DNA from: an uncultured Pseudomonadota bacterium
GTDB taxonomy: Bacteria > Myxococcota_A > UBA796 > UBA9615
Assembly: GCA_937907595.1 (NCBI GenBank)
Contig: CALCXL010000243.1
Span: forward strand, 1-5,274
DNA: 5,274 nucleotides
Direction of reading: 5' to 3'
A program made the position numbers and the translations under genes. The notes beneath the pieces are model-generated. The model had not been told where the DNA came from and did not search any database. It worked only from the letters and a program-made list of their open reading frames with translations. Positions 1 through 5,274 of the stretch are shown here, one piece after another. The first letter of the stretch is position 1, and every line of letters begins with the position of its first letter.

Positions 1-121
1 GCACCTGCTTGCGGGTGTAGGTCACCGCGGCCCCGCCGCCCGTGGGCTGCGTGAACTGGGTGTGGTCGGGCTTGGCGTCGACCAGGGCGTAATAGGCTTC
101 GAGCAGCAGCGGCTGGGTCAT
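1..121 (-). CDS. N-terminal fragment of a probable AMP-binding (acyl-CoA synthetase-like) enzyme
   Basis: Only the first 40 codons lie in the window; the gene runs off the left edge. It starts at an ATG (121-119) and reads MTQPLLLEAYYALVDAKPDH, then a segment with FTQPTGGG (about residues 22-29) and VTYTRKQV (about 33-40). Long-chain acyl-CoA synthetases of the ANL (adenylate-forming) superfamily often open this way: a short helix, 'KPDxxxFxQP' with a Gly-rich turn, then 'xYTWxQV' leading into the first helix of the AMP-binding domain. Such enzymes activate fatty acids with ATP and CoA in the cytoplasm or at the inner membrane. None of the diagnostic ATP-binding motifs is inside the window, so the call rests on resemblance of the N-terminus only. 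A weak GGGG (128-131) sits 6 bases before the ATG as a possible ribosome site. The gene is divergent from the gene at 270. It could be an unrelated protein; the reading frame and start are more secure than the function. Confidence 0.5.
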   Translation of the reverse strand, partial: MTQPLLLEAYYALVDAKPDHTQFTQPTGGGAAVTYTRKQV

Positions 122-198
122 GGAGATCCCCGGAGTGAACGGTTCGAGCGCGATTCGTTTCGCGCGAGGCGCGCAGGATGCCGGCGGCGAGCGCGTGA

Positions 199-248
199 GG
201 GAAGGGGGAGGATGGGGTGTCGGCGGAGGATCTGCCCCCCACCCCCCC
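199..248. other. G-run/C-run tract with hairpin or quadruplex potential
   Basis: The plus strand has G-runs at 199-201, 204-208, 210-211 and 214-217, then two C-runs of 6 and 7 bases split by a single A (235-240, A241, 242-248). G204-208 can pair with C244-248 and G214-217 with C235-238, giving an interrupted stem around a 17-base loop (218-234). Read on the minus strand, the C-runs become seven G, T, six G, a dense quadruplex-capable tract. The arrangement is seen directly; any structural or regulatory role is inference. Confidence 0.4.
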
Positions 249-255
249 GATGCAG

Positions 256-261
256 TACACT
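256..261 (+). promoter_or_regulatory. Possible -10 box (TACACT) giving a leaderless start at 270
   Basis: TACACT matches the sigma-70-type TATAAT box at four of six positions, including the important first T, second A and last T. It ends 8 bases before the GTG at 270, so transcription would begin at or within a few bases of the start codon. No good -35 hexamer is visible at 16-18 bases upstream, where the DNA is a C-run. No Shine-Dalgarno sequence lies between it and the GTG, which fits a leaderless message. This is a weak motif call. Confidence 0.3.
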
Positions 262-269
262 CGCCGGCC

Positions 270-1871
270 GTGTCTGAACGCCGCCGATCCCGTCGATCCC
301 GCCGCGCCCCCCGGGGCCCCTCCAACGCCGCCGCTGCCCTTCGGCCGGTGGCGCTCGACTTCGACCGCCCGGCCGACGAGCCGCTGGACGCCGCCGAACA
401 GGTGGAGATGAGGCGCCACCTGCGCTTCCTCAACGAGCACCGCAAGATCCTGCGCATCCGCGTCAACGCGGCCGAGGACCTGATGCTCAACGGCAGCAAG
501 CCCCCGACCGACCGCGGGCTCTGCAAGCACCTGCTGGGCAAGGTGGACCGCACGGCCGTCGACGGCGCCCTGGAGCGCCTGAGCGATCCGCCGACCCGCA
601 GCCGCCTGCTGGGCGCGGTCGTGCAGTTCTCCGACGATCCGGGCTTCCTGGTCAGCTACCTGGAGTCCCTGCAGGACGGGGCGTCGCGCCGGGAGGCCGC
701 CGGAGCCTTCGCCGCCTCCACCGCCCGCCTGGACTTCGACGAGCTGGGTGAGGCGCGCATGCAGCGCCTGCTGGGCCCCATCGCCGCCATCTTTGAGGGC
801 CCCGAGCGCGCCCAGGTGCTGTTCGGCCTGCTGCACAACGACGGCTTCCGGGAGGCCTACGAGAGCGTCGAGCCCCTGCTTCCCCAGGACCTCGGCCAGG
901 CCCTGCGGCCCCTGCGCGCGGCCTACACCTGGGTCATCGAGGGCAGCGACGAGGGCCTGGACCAGCGGGACCTGGCCCGGGGCGCCACCCTGCTGCTGGA
1001 CGCGCCGTCGGAGGTGCTGCGCAGCTACCCCGCGCCCGTGCAGCAGCGCCTGCTGGAGCGGGCCGTGGAGCTCATGGGCAGCCAGGAGGCCGCCGACCGC
1101 GCCGCCGCCGCCCTCCTGGAGGGCCTTCCCCACGACGGCGACGCCTACCGCGAGCTCGCCCTGACCCGCGTGGCCGCCCTGCTGGCCCAGGACGCCGAGC
1201 CCCGGGCCAAGTGGCTGCTGCGGCAGCTCCACCAGGCCCAGCCCAAGCGCAAGGAGGCCCTCGGGCTGCTGGAGGCCATGGGCGCCGCCCGCGTGGGCCC
1301 CTTCTCGCTGGGCTGGCCCGGCGGGGAGAAGGTGCTGAAGGCCGCCCCCGGGCAGTGGACGCCGGCCTACTGGTTGGGGGAGCAGAAGCGGGTGTGGCTG
1401 CGCACGGGCGTGGACGCGGCCGAGATCGACCTTTGGAACCGCGTGGTGGGCCCGGCGATGGCGCCGCTGCTGCTGGCGAAGGCCGGCAAGGCCTCCTTCC
1501 TGGCGGTGCCCGGCCGCGGCATGCCCGCCGCCATCGCGCCGCGCGTGAGCGACGCCGCCCGCATGGATCTGGCGCTGCAGGGCGTGCTGATCCTGGAGGC
1601 GTTGGCCGGCCTGGGCGTCGTCCTGCCCGACGCCCGCAAGACCCGCTTCTTCCTGGAGGATGGCGCCCGCCTGGTCCTGGTCAACCTGCACGGCGCCCGC
1701 AAGGAGTCCCCCGACGCCGCCCGCAAGGCGCTGTCTGGTCCCCTCTTCGGCTTCGCCCGGGAGATGCTGCGCGGCCTCGAGCTGCCGAACGCCGCGGCGC
1801 GGGTGGTCTTCGGTCGACGCGCCCGGCCGGATCAGCTGCGCCGCGCCCTGGCCCTGCTGAACACGCCGTAG
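270..1871 (+). CDS. Helical-repeat protein with C-terminal protein-kinase-like (predicted pseudokinase) domain
   Basis: This 533-residue protein has no signal peptide or membrane segment, so it is probably cytoplasmic. Residues about 30-340 are almost entirely helical; the stretch at about 292-343 (with PRAKWLLRQL) looks TPR-like. From about residue 345 the pattern follows a protein kinase. Strand VWLR places R378 at the usual ATP-binding lysine, and E385 lies in the following helix. LPDARKTRFFLEDG (452-465) matches the catalytic loop, and NLHG (472-475) stands where DFG should be. The Asp-to-'DFG' spacing is 18 residues, as in PKA, but the catalytic-loop Asn is R459 and the metal-binding Asp is N472, so kinase activity is unlikely. 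Only about 58 residues follow, far fewer than in a normal C-lobe. The GTG at 270 was chosen because the frame looks coding downstream and a -10-like box precedes it; GTG 348 is an alternative that would remove the Arg-rich tail (8 Arg in the first 15 residues). The frame is certain. The kinase relationship is read by eye and moderately secure; the function is unknown. Confidence 0.75.
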   Translation: MSERRRSRRSRRAPRGPSNAAAALRPVALDFDRPADEPLDAAEQVEMRRHLRFLNEHRKILRIRVNAAEDLMLNGSKPPTDRGLCKHLLGKVDRTAVDGALERLSDPPTRSRLLGAVVQFSDDPGFLVSYLESLQDGASRREAAGAFAASTARLDFDELGEARMQRLLGPIAAIFEGPERAQVLFGLLHNDGFREAYESVEPLLPQDLGQALRPLRAAYTWVIEGSDEGLDQRDLARGATLLLDAPSEVLRSYPAPVQQRLLERAVELMGSQEAADRAAAALLEGLPHDGDAYRELALTRVAALLAQDAEPRAKWLLRQLHQAQPKRKEALGLLEAMGAARVGPFSLGWPGGEKVLKAAPGQWTPAYWLGEQKRVWLRTGVDAAEIDLWNRVVGPAMAPLLLAKAGKASFLAVPGRGMPAAIAPRVSDAARMDLALQGVLILEALAGLGVVLPDARKTRFFLEDGARLVLVNLHGARKESPDAARKALSGPLFGFAREMLRGLELPNAAARVVFGRRARPDQLRRALALLNTP

Positions 1872-1875
1872 CCCC

Positions 1876-2976
1876 ATGCTCCGCCGCGCCCTGGCCGTCC
1901 TCGCGGTGATCGCCCTGATCGGGGCGGCGGTGGCCCTCTTCCTGCACTGGCCCCGGAGCGGCGGCGTGCCCGTTGAGGCCGTCGACGGCGCGCCCTGGAG
2001 CTGCGCCGAGCCCTGCGATCGCTTCAGTATTGCCTGGGGCGGGGACAGCTTCCTGGGCTGGGCCGCCGCCGGCCGCATCAAGAAGCGGGGCATGGGGACG
2101 CTGCTCGCGTCGGCCAAGGAGCTGATCGCCGCCGACTACGCCGTGGTCAACGTCGAGTCGCCCTGGACGACCCTGGGCAAGGGCGAGGCCCCCGACGATC
2201 CCGGCAGCTTCTACAGCTACAACGCCGACCCGGCGACGGCGAAGGACCTGGCGGCCCTGGGCGTGGACGCGGTGGGGCTGGCCAACAACCACACCTTCGA
2301 TCGCGGCAGCCAGGGCGTGCTGGACAGCATCGAGCACGCGCGGGCGGCCGGGCTCAGCCCCTTCGGCACCGGGCCCGACGCGGGATCGGCCGGCGCGCCG
2401 CTGTTGATCCCCACCCCCCACGGCGTGGTGGGCGTGGTGGCGTTGGCCGAGGGCAAAAACGGCGCGGTGGGATCTGGCCGGGCCGGCTACCTGCCCCTGA
2501 GCGAGGAGCACGCGCGCGCGGGGGCGGAGCGGGCGCGGGTCGAGGGCGCGAAGTGGGTCGTCGCCTTCGTGCACTGGGGCAAGAACTACGCGGCCCTGCA
2601 CAACGACCAGAAGGCCCAGGCGGCCATGCTGGCCGGGGCGGGCTTCGATCTGGTCGTCGGACACGGACCCCACGTCGCGCAGCCCGTCGGGGTCGTCGAT
2701 GGTGTGCCCGTCCTCTACTCCCTGGGCAACTTCGTCTTCCACACCAAGGGCCGGTTCAGGAAGCTGGGCGCGGCAAGCCAGTCCTACACCGCGGTCACCT
2801 TCCTGGGCCCCGACGGCTTCGAGGCCGCCGAGCTTCGCTGCTTCGACGCCGACAACCGCACCACCGGCTACACCACCCCGCCTTGCGACGCCGAGCAGCG
2901 CGCCGACCTCTTCGGTCGCCTGGGCGGGCTGGTGCAGGTGCGCGACGACGTCGGCGTGGTGCGTTTTCCGCGCTGA
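1876..2976 (+). CDS. CapA/PgsA-family (poly-gamma-glutamate capsule type) metallophosphatase-fold protein, membrane-anchored
   Basis: This 366-residue protein has a hydrophobic N-terminal segment (about 5-24) after MLRR and no clear cleavage site, so it is probably a signal anchor with an extracytoplasmic domain. The family motifs appear in order: GGDSFLG (D57), NVESP (N92, E94), ANNHTFDRG (N137, N138, H139, D142), VHWGKNY (H233), GHGPHVAQP (H263, H266) and YSLGNFVF (281-288). These are the metal-site signatures of the CapA family, known from Bacillus poly-gamma-glutamate synthesis/export (CapA/PgsA) and belonging to the calcineurin-like metallophosphatase superfamily. Length is close to the family norm. 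The usual Glu after HWG is replaced (HWGKN). Four cysteines (C43, C47, C322, C337) could form disulfides, which fits an external location. It begins 4 bases after the upstream stop and has no Shine-Dalgarno sequence, suggesting translational coupling with the pseudokinase-like gene. No CapB/CapC synthase genes are visible, so a poly-glutamate role is not assured; many stand-alone CapA homologues have unknown substrates. Confidence 0.9.
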   Translation: MLRRALAVLAVIALIGAAVALFLHWPRSGGVPVEAVDGAPWSCAEPCDRFSIAWGGDSFLGWAAAGRIKKRGMGTLLASAKELIAADYAVVNVESPWTTLGKGEAPDDPGSFYSYNADPATAKDLAALGVDAVGLANNHTFDRGSQGVLDSIEHARAAGLSPFGTGPDAGSAGAPLLIPTPHGVVGVVALAEGKNGAVGSGRAGYLPLSEEHARAGAERARVEGAKWVVAFVHWGKNYAALHNDQKAQAAMLAGAGFDLVVGHGPHVAQPVGVVDGVPVLYSLGNFVFHTKGRFRKLGAASQSYTAVTFLGPDGFEAAELRCFDADNRTTGYTTPPCDAEQRADLFGRLGGLVQVRDDVGVVRFPR

Positions 2977-2980
2977 TCAG
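2973..2980. other. Palindrome CTGATCAG containing both stop codons of the converging genes
   Basis: The plus-strand stop TGA (2974-2976) is followed at once by TCA (2977-2979), the TGA stop of the minus-strand gene. The 8-base sequence is a perfect palindrome, followed by a second one, GTCGAC (2980-2985). There is no intergenic base, and I see no GC-rich hairpin with a T-run here, so any terminator must lie within the opposite gene's coding DNA. Confidence 0.9.
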
Positions 2981-4191
2981 TCGACGCAGCGGTCGATGGG
3001 CACGGCGCTGTTCGCGCTGGCCTCGCCGCGCCCGGGCACCAGGAGCTCGCTGAAGCAGGTCTCCACGGCGTCGGTGAAGCGAAGCTGCGTCACGCCGAAG
3101 TGCGGGTTGCCCGAGCCCTGGGTGGCGCCCGCGGTGCCCGAGATGACCTGGTGGATCGGCCCCTGCCCCGTGGACACGGAGGGGAACTCCGCCCAGTAGT
3201 GCACGTGGCCGGTGACGAGGCGGTCCATGCCGTTGCGCGCGGCCTCGGACAGCAGGTACGTCGCCTGCATGGAGTCCCGGAAGCCGGCGCCGGTGCGCTC
3301 GGCGTAGGGCGGGTAGTGGGTCGCGCCCACCAGGAAGTCGGCGTCGCCCTTGTCCAGCAGCTCGGGCAGCCGCGCCTCCACGCTGGGGGCAAGATCCCCG
3401 CCGCCGGTGTCCAGCAGCGCCACGCGGGTGCGGCAGACGTCGAAGGCGAAGTTGCCCGGGCCGAACCAGCGGTTGTAGAGGGCGTAGGGGTCGGCGTAGA
3501 CGTCGTGGTTGCCCGGCACCACGGAGACCGGCACCGGGCTGCCGACCAGGATGTCCTCGATGGCGCCGAACTGCTCGTCCGTGGGCTCCTGGGCCAGGTC
3601 CCCCAGCAGCAGGAAGCCCAGCAGCGGCTGCCCCGCGGCTTCGCCCTCGTCCACCTGCCGGTGCAGGTCCTCGACCAGCCGCTCAAACTGGCTGGGGTTG
3701 GTCTGCACGTCGCCCGCGGCCACCAGGCGGTAGGCGGGCGGGCAGGGCCGACGTCCGCGGATCCAGGTGGTGCCGGTGCCCAGGACCAGCTCGAGGGAGC
3801 GCGACAGCCGGGGATCGCCGACGAGCGGGACCTCCGCCTCCTGGCCGAGGGGACCGACGCTGATCACTGTGTCCGCCGCGACGTTGTCCAGCACGATCGA
3901 CAGCTCCGTCGCCTGGCCGGGGTCGACGGAGACGGCGAAGTCCATCAGCGTCGCCGGCCGCAGGCGCAGGCGCCCGGGCTCCACCTCCTGCACCAGGCCC
4001 AGGGGCTGCCAGGTCGACGCGTCCTGGGCGTCGGGCTCCTGGAAGCGCACCTCGGCCCCGGTGGAGGTCAGGGTGCGGGCGTGGTCCTGCTCGGCGACCA
4101 CGCGGCACTCGGCGGCGGAGTAGTCCCCGCGCGCGCACTCGGCCTCTTCGCAGCCGGAGAGGAGCAACAGCAGCAGGGCGACCAGGCTCAC
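2977..4191 (-). CDS. Calcineurin-like metallophosphoesterase lipoprotein
   Basis: This 404-residue protein begins at GTG 4191-4189, chosen because GAGGAG lies 5 bases before it and the start overlaps the upstream stop as GTGA. A hydrophobic stretch ends in the lipobox LLSGC, making C14 the lipidated residue; it is followed by EE rather than Asp, so outer-membrane sorting is plausible. Residues about 20-150 form an N-terminal domain I do not recognise. From about 154 the metallophosphoesterase motifs follow: AAGDVQ (D161, Q163), LLLGDLAQ (D198), VPGNHD (N228, H229), ATHYPPY (H292) and TGHVHYW (H329, H331). All metal ligands are present except that the usual first-motif His is Gln, a 'GDxQ' form seen in some branches of the superfamily. 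It should hydrolyse a phosphoester in the periplasm; the substrate is unknown. It ends back to back with the CapA-like gene. Oddity: there is no Lys/Arg before the hydrophobic core. A GTG at 4278 would add an Arg-rich segment but would overlap the upstream gene by 91 bases. Confidence 0.9.
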   Translation of the reverse strand: MSLVALLLLLLSGCEEAECARGDYSAAECRVVAEQDHARTLTSTGAEVRFQEPDAQDASTWQPLGLVQEVEPGRLRLRPATLMDFAVSVDPGQATELSIVLDNVAADTVISVGPLGQEAEVPLVGDPRLSRSLELVLGTGTTWIRGRRPCPPAYRLVAAGDVQTNPSQFERLVEDLHRQVDEGEAAGQPLLGFLLLGDLAQEPTDEQFGAIEDILVGSPVPVSVVPGNHDVYADPYALYNRWFGPGNFAFDVCRTRVALLDTGGGDLAPSVEARLPELLDKGDADFLVGATHYPPYAERTGAGFRDSMQATYLLSEAARNGMDRLVTGHVHYWAEFPSVSTGQGPIHQVISGTAGATQGSGNPHFGVTQLRFTDAVETCFSELLVPGRGEASANSAVPIDRCVD

Positions 4192-5274
4192 GACGGCTCC
4201 TCGCTGGCCAGGGGCACCACGATGTCCGGGGCCGAGAAGCCGACCTCGACGTAGGGGCCGCCGCCCTTGCTCAGCCACAGCCCGCCGGTCAACTGCAGGG
4301 CCACCGGGGCGCCGCGCTTGCGCACGCGCAGGTCCCAGGAGACGTTCACGGGCCCCAGGAAGCCGACGATCGCGCCCAGGTCGAAGGTCGCGCCGTCCAG
4401 CATGGTGTGCACGTAGCCGATGTTGAGGCGACCGTTGACCTCCGCGGGCCCGCCGCCCAGCGGGCTCATGGGCACGTCGATCCGGTACCAGGCCTCGGCG
4501 TAGAAGCTGCCGGTGACGGGCGAGCTGATGGCGACGTCGGCCGATCCGGGGTCGCTCAGACCCAACCAGTCCAGGCGGGGGCCCAACAGGGTGGTGAAGC
4601 TCTGGCGGGGGGAGGTGTGCCAGCGGAAGCCCAGCAGCAGGGGGTACAGGGCGATGTGCTCCTGGATCTGCTCCTGGTCGGAGCCCAGGTGGTGGACCCG
4701 TCGGCGCACCTCGACCGTGGGCCGGTAGCGGAGGGAGAAGCGGCCGGCGCCCAGGGGCTTCAGGCCGGGGGCGGGGTAGGGGAGCCGGATGGTGAGCTCG
4801 GCGCCGGCGGAGACCTTGAGGCGGTGCTGGCGATCGGCGAGGGGGAAGGTCGATGGGCCGCTGCCCTGAAGCTGGGGGCGGGGATCCACCTGCTCGGTGG
4901 GGCCCAGATCCGTGGAGACGCCGACGTGCGGCTGCAGGCTCAGGACCTCGCCGAAGTCGATGGTGGGATCGAGGGACAGGCCCAGGTTCACGGGCGAGGA
5001 CTCCCCCAGGACCCGGGCGCCGCCGGGCCGCAGCGACAGGCGCAGCAGCGGGCGGCGGGGCGCGTCGGGCACGGCGACCTCCCCGCGGGGCGACAAGGCC
5101 CCCAGCAGCGCCCCGATCGCCGCGCCGAGGCCGGCCACGGCGCCCACGCCCACCATGGCGCCGTAGGGGTCGCCGGAGCCCAGGGTGTCGCCGCCCACCA
5201 GCCAGCCCAGGCCCCCGACGCCCGCCGACAGGGTGCCGGCGGCCCCGAGCTCCAGCGAGTAGCCGACGCTCCCG
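4188..5274 (-). CDS. Probable outer-membrane/envelope beta-rich protein, 5' end outside the window
   Basis: The frame is open to the right edge, giving at least 361 residues; a GTG at 5198 exists, but the coding frame clearly continues upstream (GSVGYSLELGAAGTLSAGVG), so the true start is outside. The visible N-terminal part is a Gly/Ala-rich hydrophobic stretch with two segments (about visible residues 3-26 and 39-58), around a GDTLGSGDPYG turn. The rest alternates polar and hydrophobic residues in many likely strands, for example 'RLSLRPGGARVL', 'FSLRYRPTVEVRRRV', 'SFYAEAWYRIDVP', 'VNGRLNIGYVHTM' and 'LQLTGGLWLS', with Tyr/Trp at strand edges, as in outer-membrane barrels. I recognise no named family. 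It overlaps the phosphoesterase lipoprotein gene by 4 bases (GTGA), so the two are very likely co-transcribed and possibly work at the same membrane. The coding call is firm; localisation is inferred from pattern only, and a soluble periplasmic beta-protein is an alternative. Confidence 0.75.
   Translation of the reverse strand, partial: GSVGYSLELGAAGTLSAGVGGLGWLVGGDTLGSGDPYGAMVGVGAVAGLGAAIGALLGALSPRGEVAVPDAPRRPLLRLSLRPGGARVLGESSPVNLGLSLDPTIDFGEVLSLQPHVGVSTDLGPTEQVDPRPQLQGSGPSTFPLADRQHRLKVSAGAELTIRLPYPAPGLKPLGAGRFSLRYRPTVEVRRRVHHLGSDQEQIQEHIALYPLLLGFRWHTSPRQSFTTLLGPRLDWLGLSDPGSADVAISSPVTGSFYAEAWYRIDVPMSPLGGGPAEVNGRLNIGYVHTMLDGATFDLGAIVGFLGPVNVSWDLRVRKRGAPVALQLTGGLWLSKGGGPYVEVGFSAPDIVVPLASEEPS
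4197..4202 (-). promoter_or_regulatory. Ribosome binding site GAGGAG for the phosphoesterase lipoprotein
   Basis: On the minus strand GAGGAG stands 5 bases before the GTG at 4191, inside the last codons of the upstream gene. This is the strongest Shine-Dalgarno sequence seen in the window, and it decides the start in favour of the 4-base-overlap GTG rather than the GTG at 4278. Confidence 0.75.

Larger units (their letters stand above)
122..269. promoter_or_regulatory. Divergent intergenic region between the left-edge gene and the helical/pseudokinase gene
   Basis: This 148-base stretch separates two divergent starts and should hold promoters for both. Reading frames cross it without stops, as expected in GC-rich DNA, but their composition here (Gly/Pro/Arg-rich, irregular third positions) does not look coding. 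On the plus strand a G-rich purine segment (199-229) is followed directly by a C-rich segment (235-248). For the minus-strand gene I could not find a convincing -35/-10 pair. For the plus-strand gene the only candidate is the -10-like box listed separately. Confidence 0.55.

Noticed and set aside
120..269. Extension of the helical/pseudokinase gene to the ATG at 120
   Set aside because: This would overlap the start codon of the divergent left-edge gene (shared CATG), and the added residues are low-complexity Gly/Pro/Arg typical of intergenic GC-rich DNA.
217..411. Small frame starting at GTG 217 after a purine-rich GGGGGAGGA
   Set aside because: It lies out of frame with the main gene; its second half is a shadow of confident coding sequence and its first half is Pro-rich, with no sign of a real small protein.
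1211..1909. Plus-strand 232-codon frame overlapping the end of the helical/pseudokinase gene
   Set aside because: Ala/Gly/Arg/Pro-rich shadow frame; the main frame over the same DNA gives a coherent kinase-like fold pattern.
1681..2742. Long minus-strand open frame (353 codons) antisense to the CapA-like gene
   Set aside because: It is the mirror of a well-supported coding frame in GC-rich DNA; its translation is Gly/Arg/Val/His-rich without motifs, while the plus strand holds all CapA signatures.
3100..4254. Long plus-strand open frame (384 codons) antisense to the phosphoesterase lipoprotein
   Set aside because: Composition is the typical shadow pattern (Gly, Val, Gln, His, Arg), with no recognisable domain; the minus strand has complete metallophosphoesterase motifs.
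4188..5198. Taking GTG 5198 as the true start of the envelope protein gene
   Set aside because: The frame continues upstream to the window edge with the same composition and a hydrophobic pattern that starts before 5198, so the gene is more likely cut by the window.

Overview
The window is very GC-rich DNA with codons ending almost always in G or C. It carries tightly packed genes for envelope-associated and signalling-like proteins of uncertain role. The style (helical-repeat protein with a kinase-like tail, phosphoesterase lipoprotein, beta-rich envelope protein) suits a Gram-negative bacterium such as a member of Myxococcota or a related deltaproteobacterial lineage. That placement is inferred from style, not from a marker gene. 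No RNA genes, CRISPR array, insertion sequence or attachment site could be supported.

Layout: (1) At the left edge, on the minus strand, are the first 40 codons of a gene that resembles the N-terminus of an AMP-binding acyl-CoA synthetase. (2) A roughly 150-base divergent intergenic region follows (122-269). It holds G-rich and C-rich tracts and a possible -10 box just before the next start codon. (3) A plus-strand pair runs 270-2976. Its first gene encodes an all-helical protein with a C-terminal domain that aligns by eye to the catalytic core of protein kinases but lacks the catalytic residues (a predicted pseudokinase). Four bases later comes a membrane-anchored CapA/PgsA-type metallophosphatase-fold protein. 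(4) A minus-strand pair runs from the right edge back to 2977. It consists of a probable envelope protein (Gly-rich hydrophobic N-terminal part, then a long beta-rich part; 5' end outside the window) and, overlapping it by 4 bases (GTGA), a lipoprotein of the calcineurin-like metallophosphoesterase superfamily.

The two pairs converge with no intergenic base: the two TGA stop codons lie back to back in the palindrome CTGATCAG. As a result, two distantly related enzymes of the same metallophosphatase superfamily, both predicted to act outside the cytoplasm, sit tail to tail. I infer that the plus pair (pseudokinase-like protein and CapA-like protein) is one transcription unit and the minus pair (envelope protein and phosphoesterase lipoprotein) another. 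A shared role in envelope or exopolymer biology is plausible but is not shown by the sequence.

The most interesting item is the predicted pseudokinase fused to helical repeats and translationally linked to a CapA-like protein. No complete, clearly novel defence or mobile system is visible.
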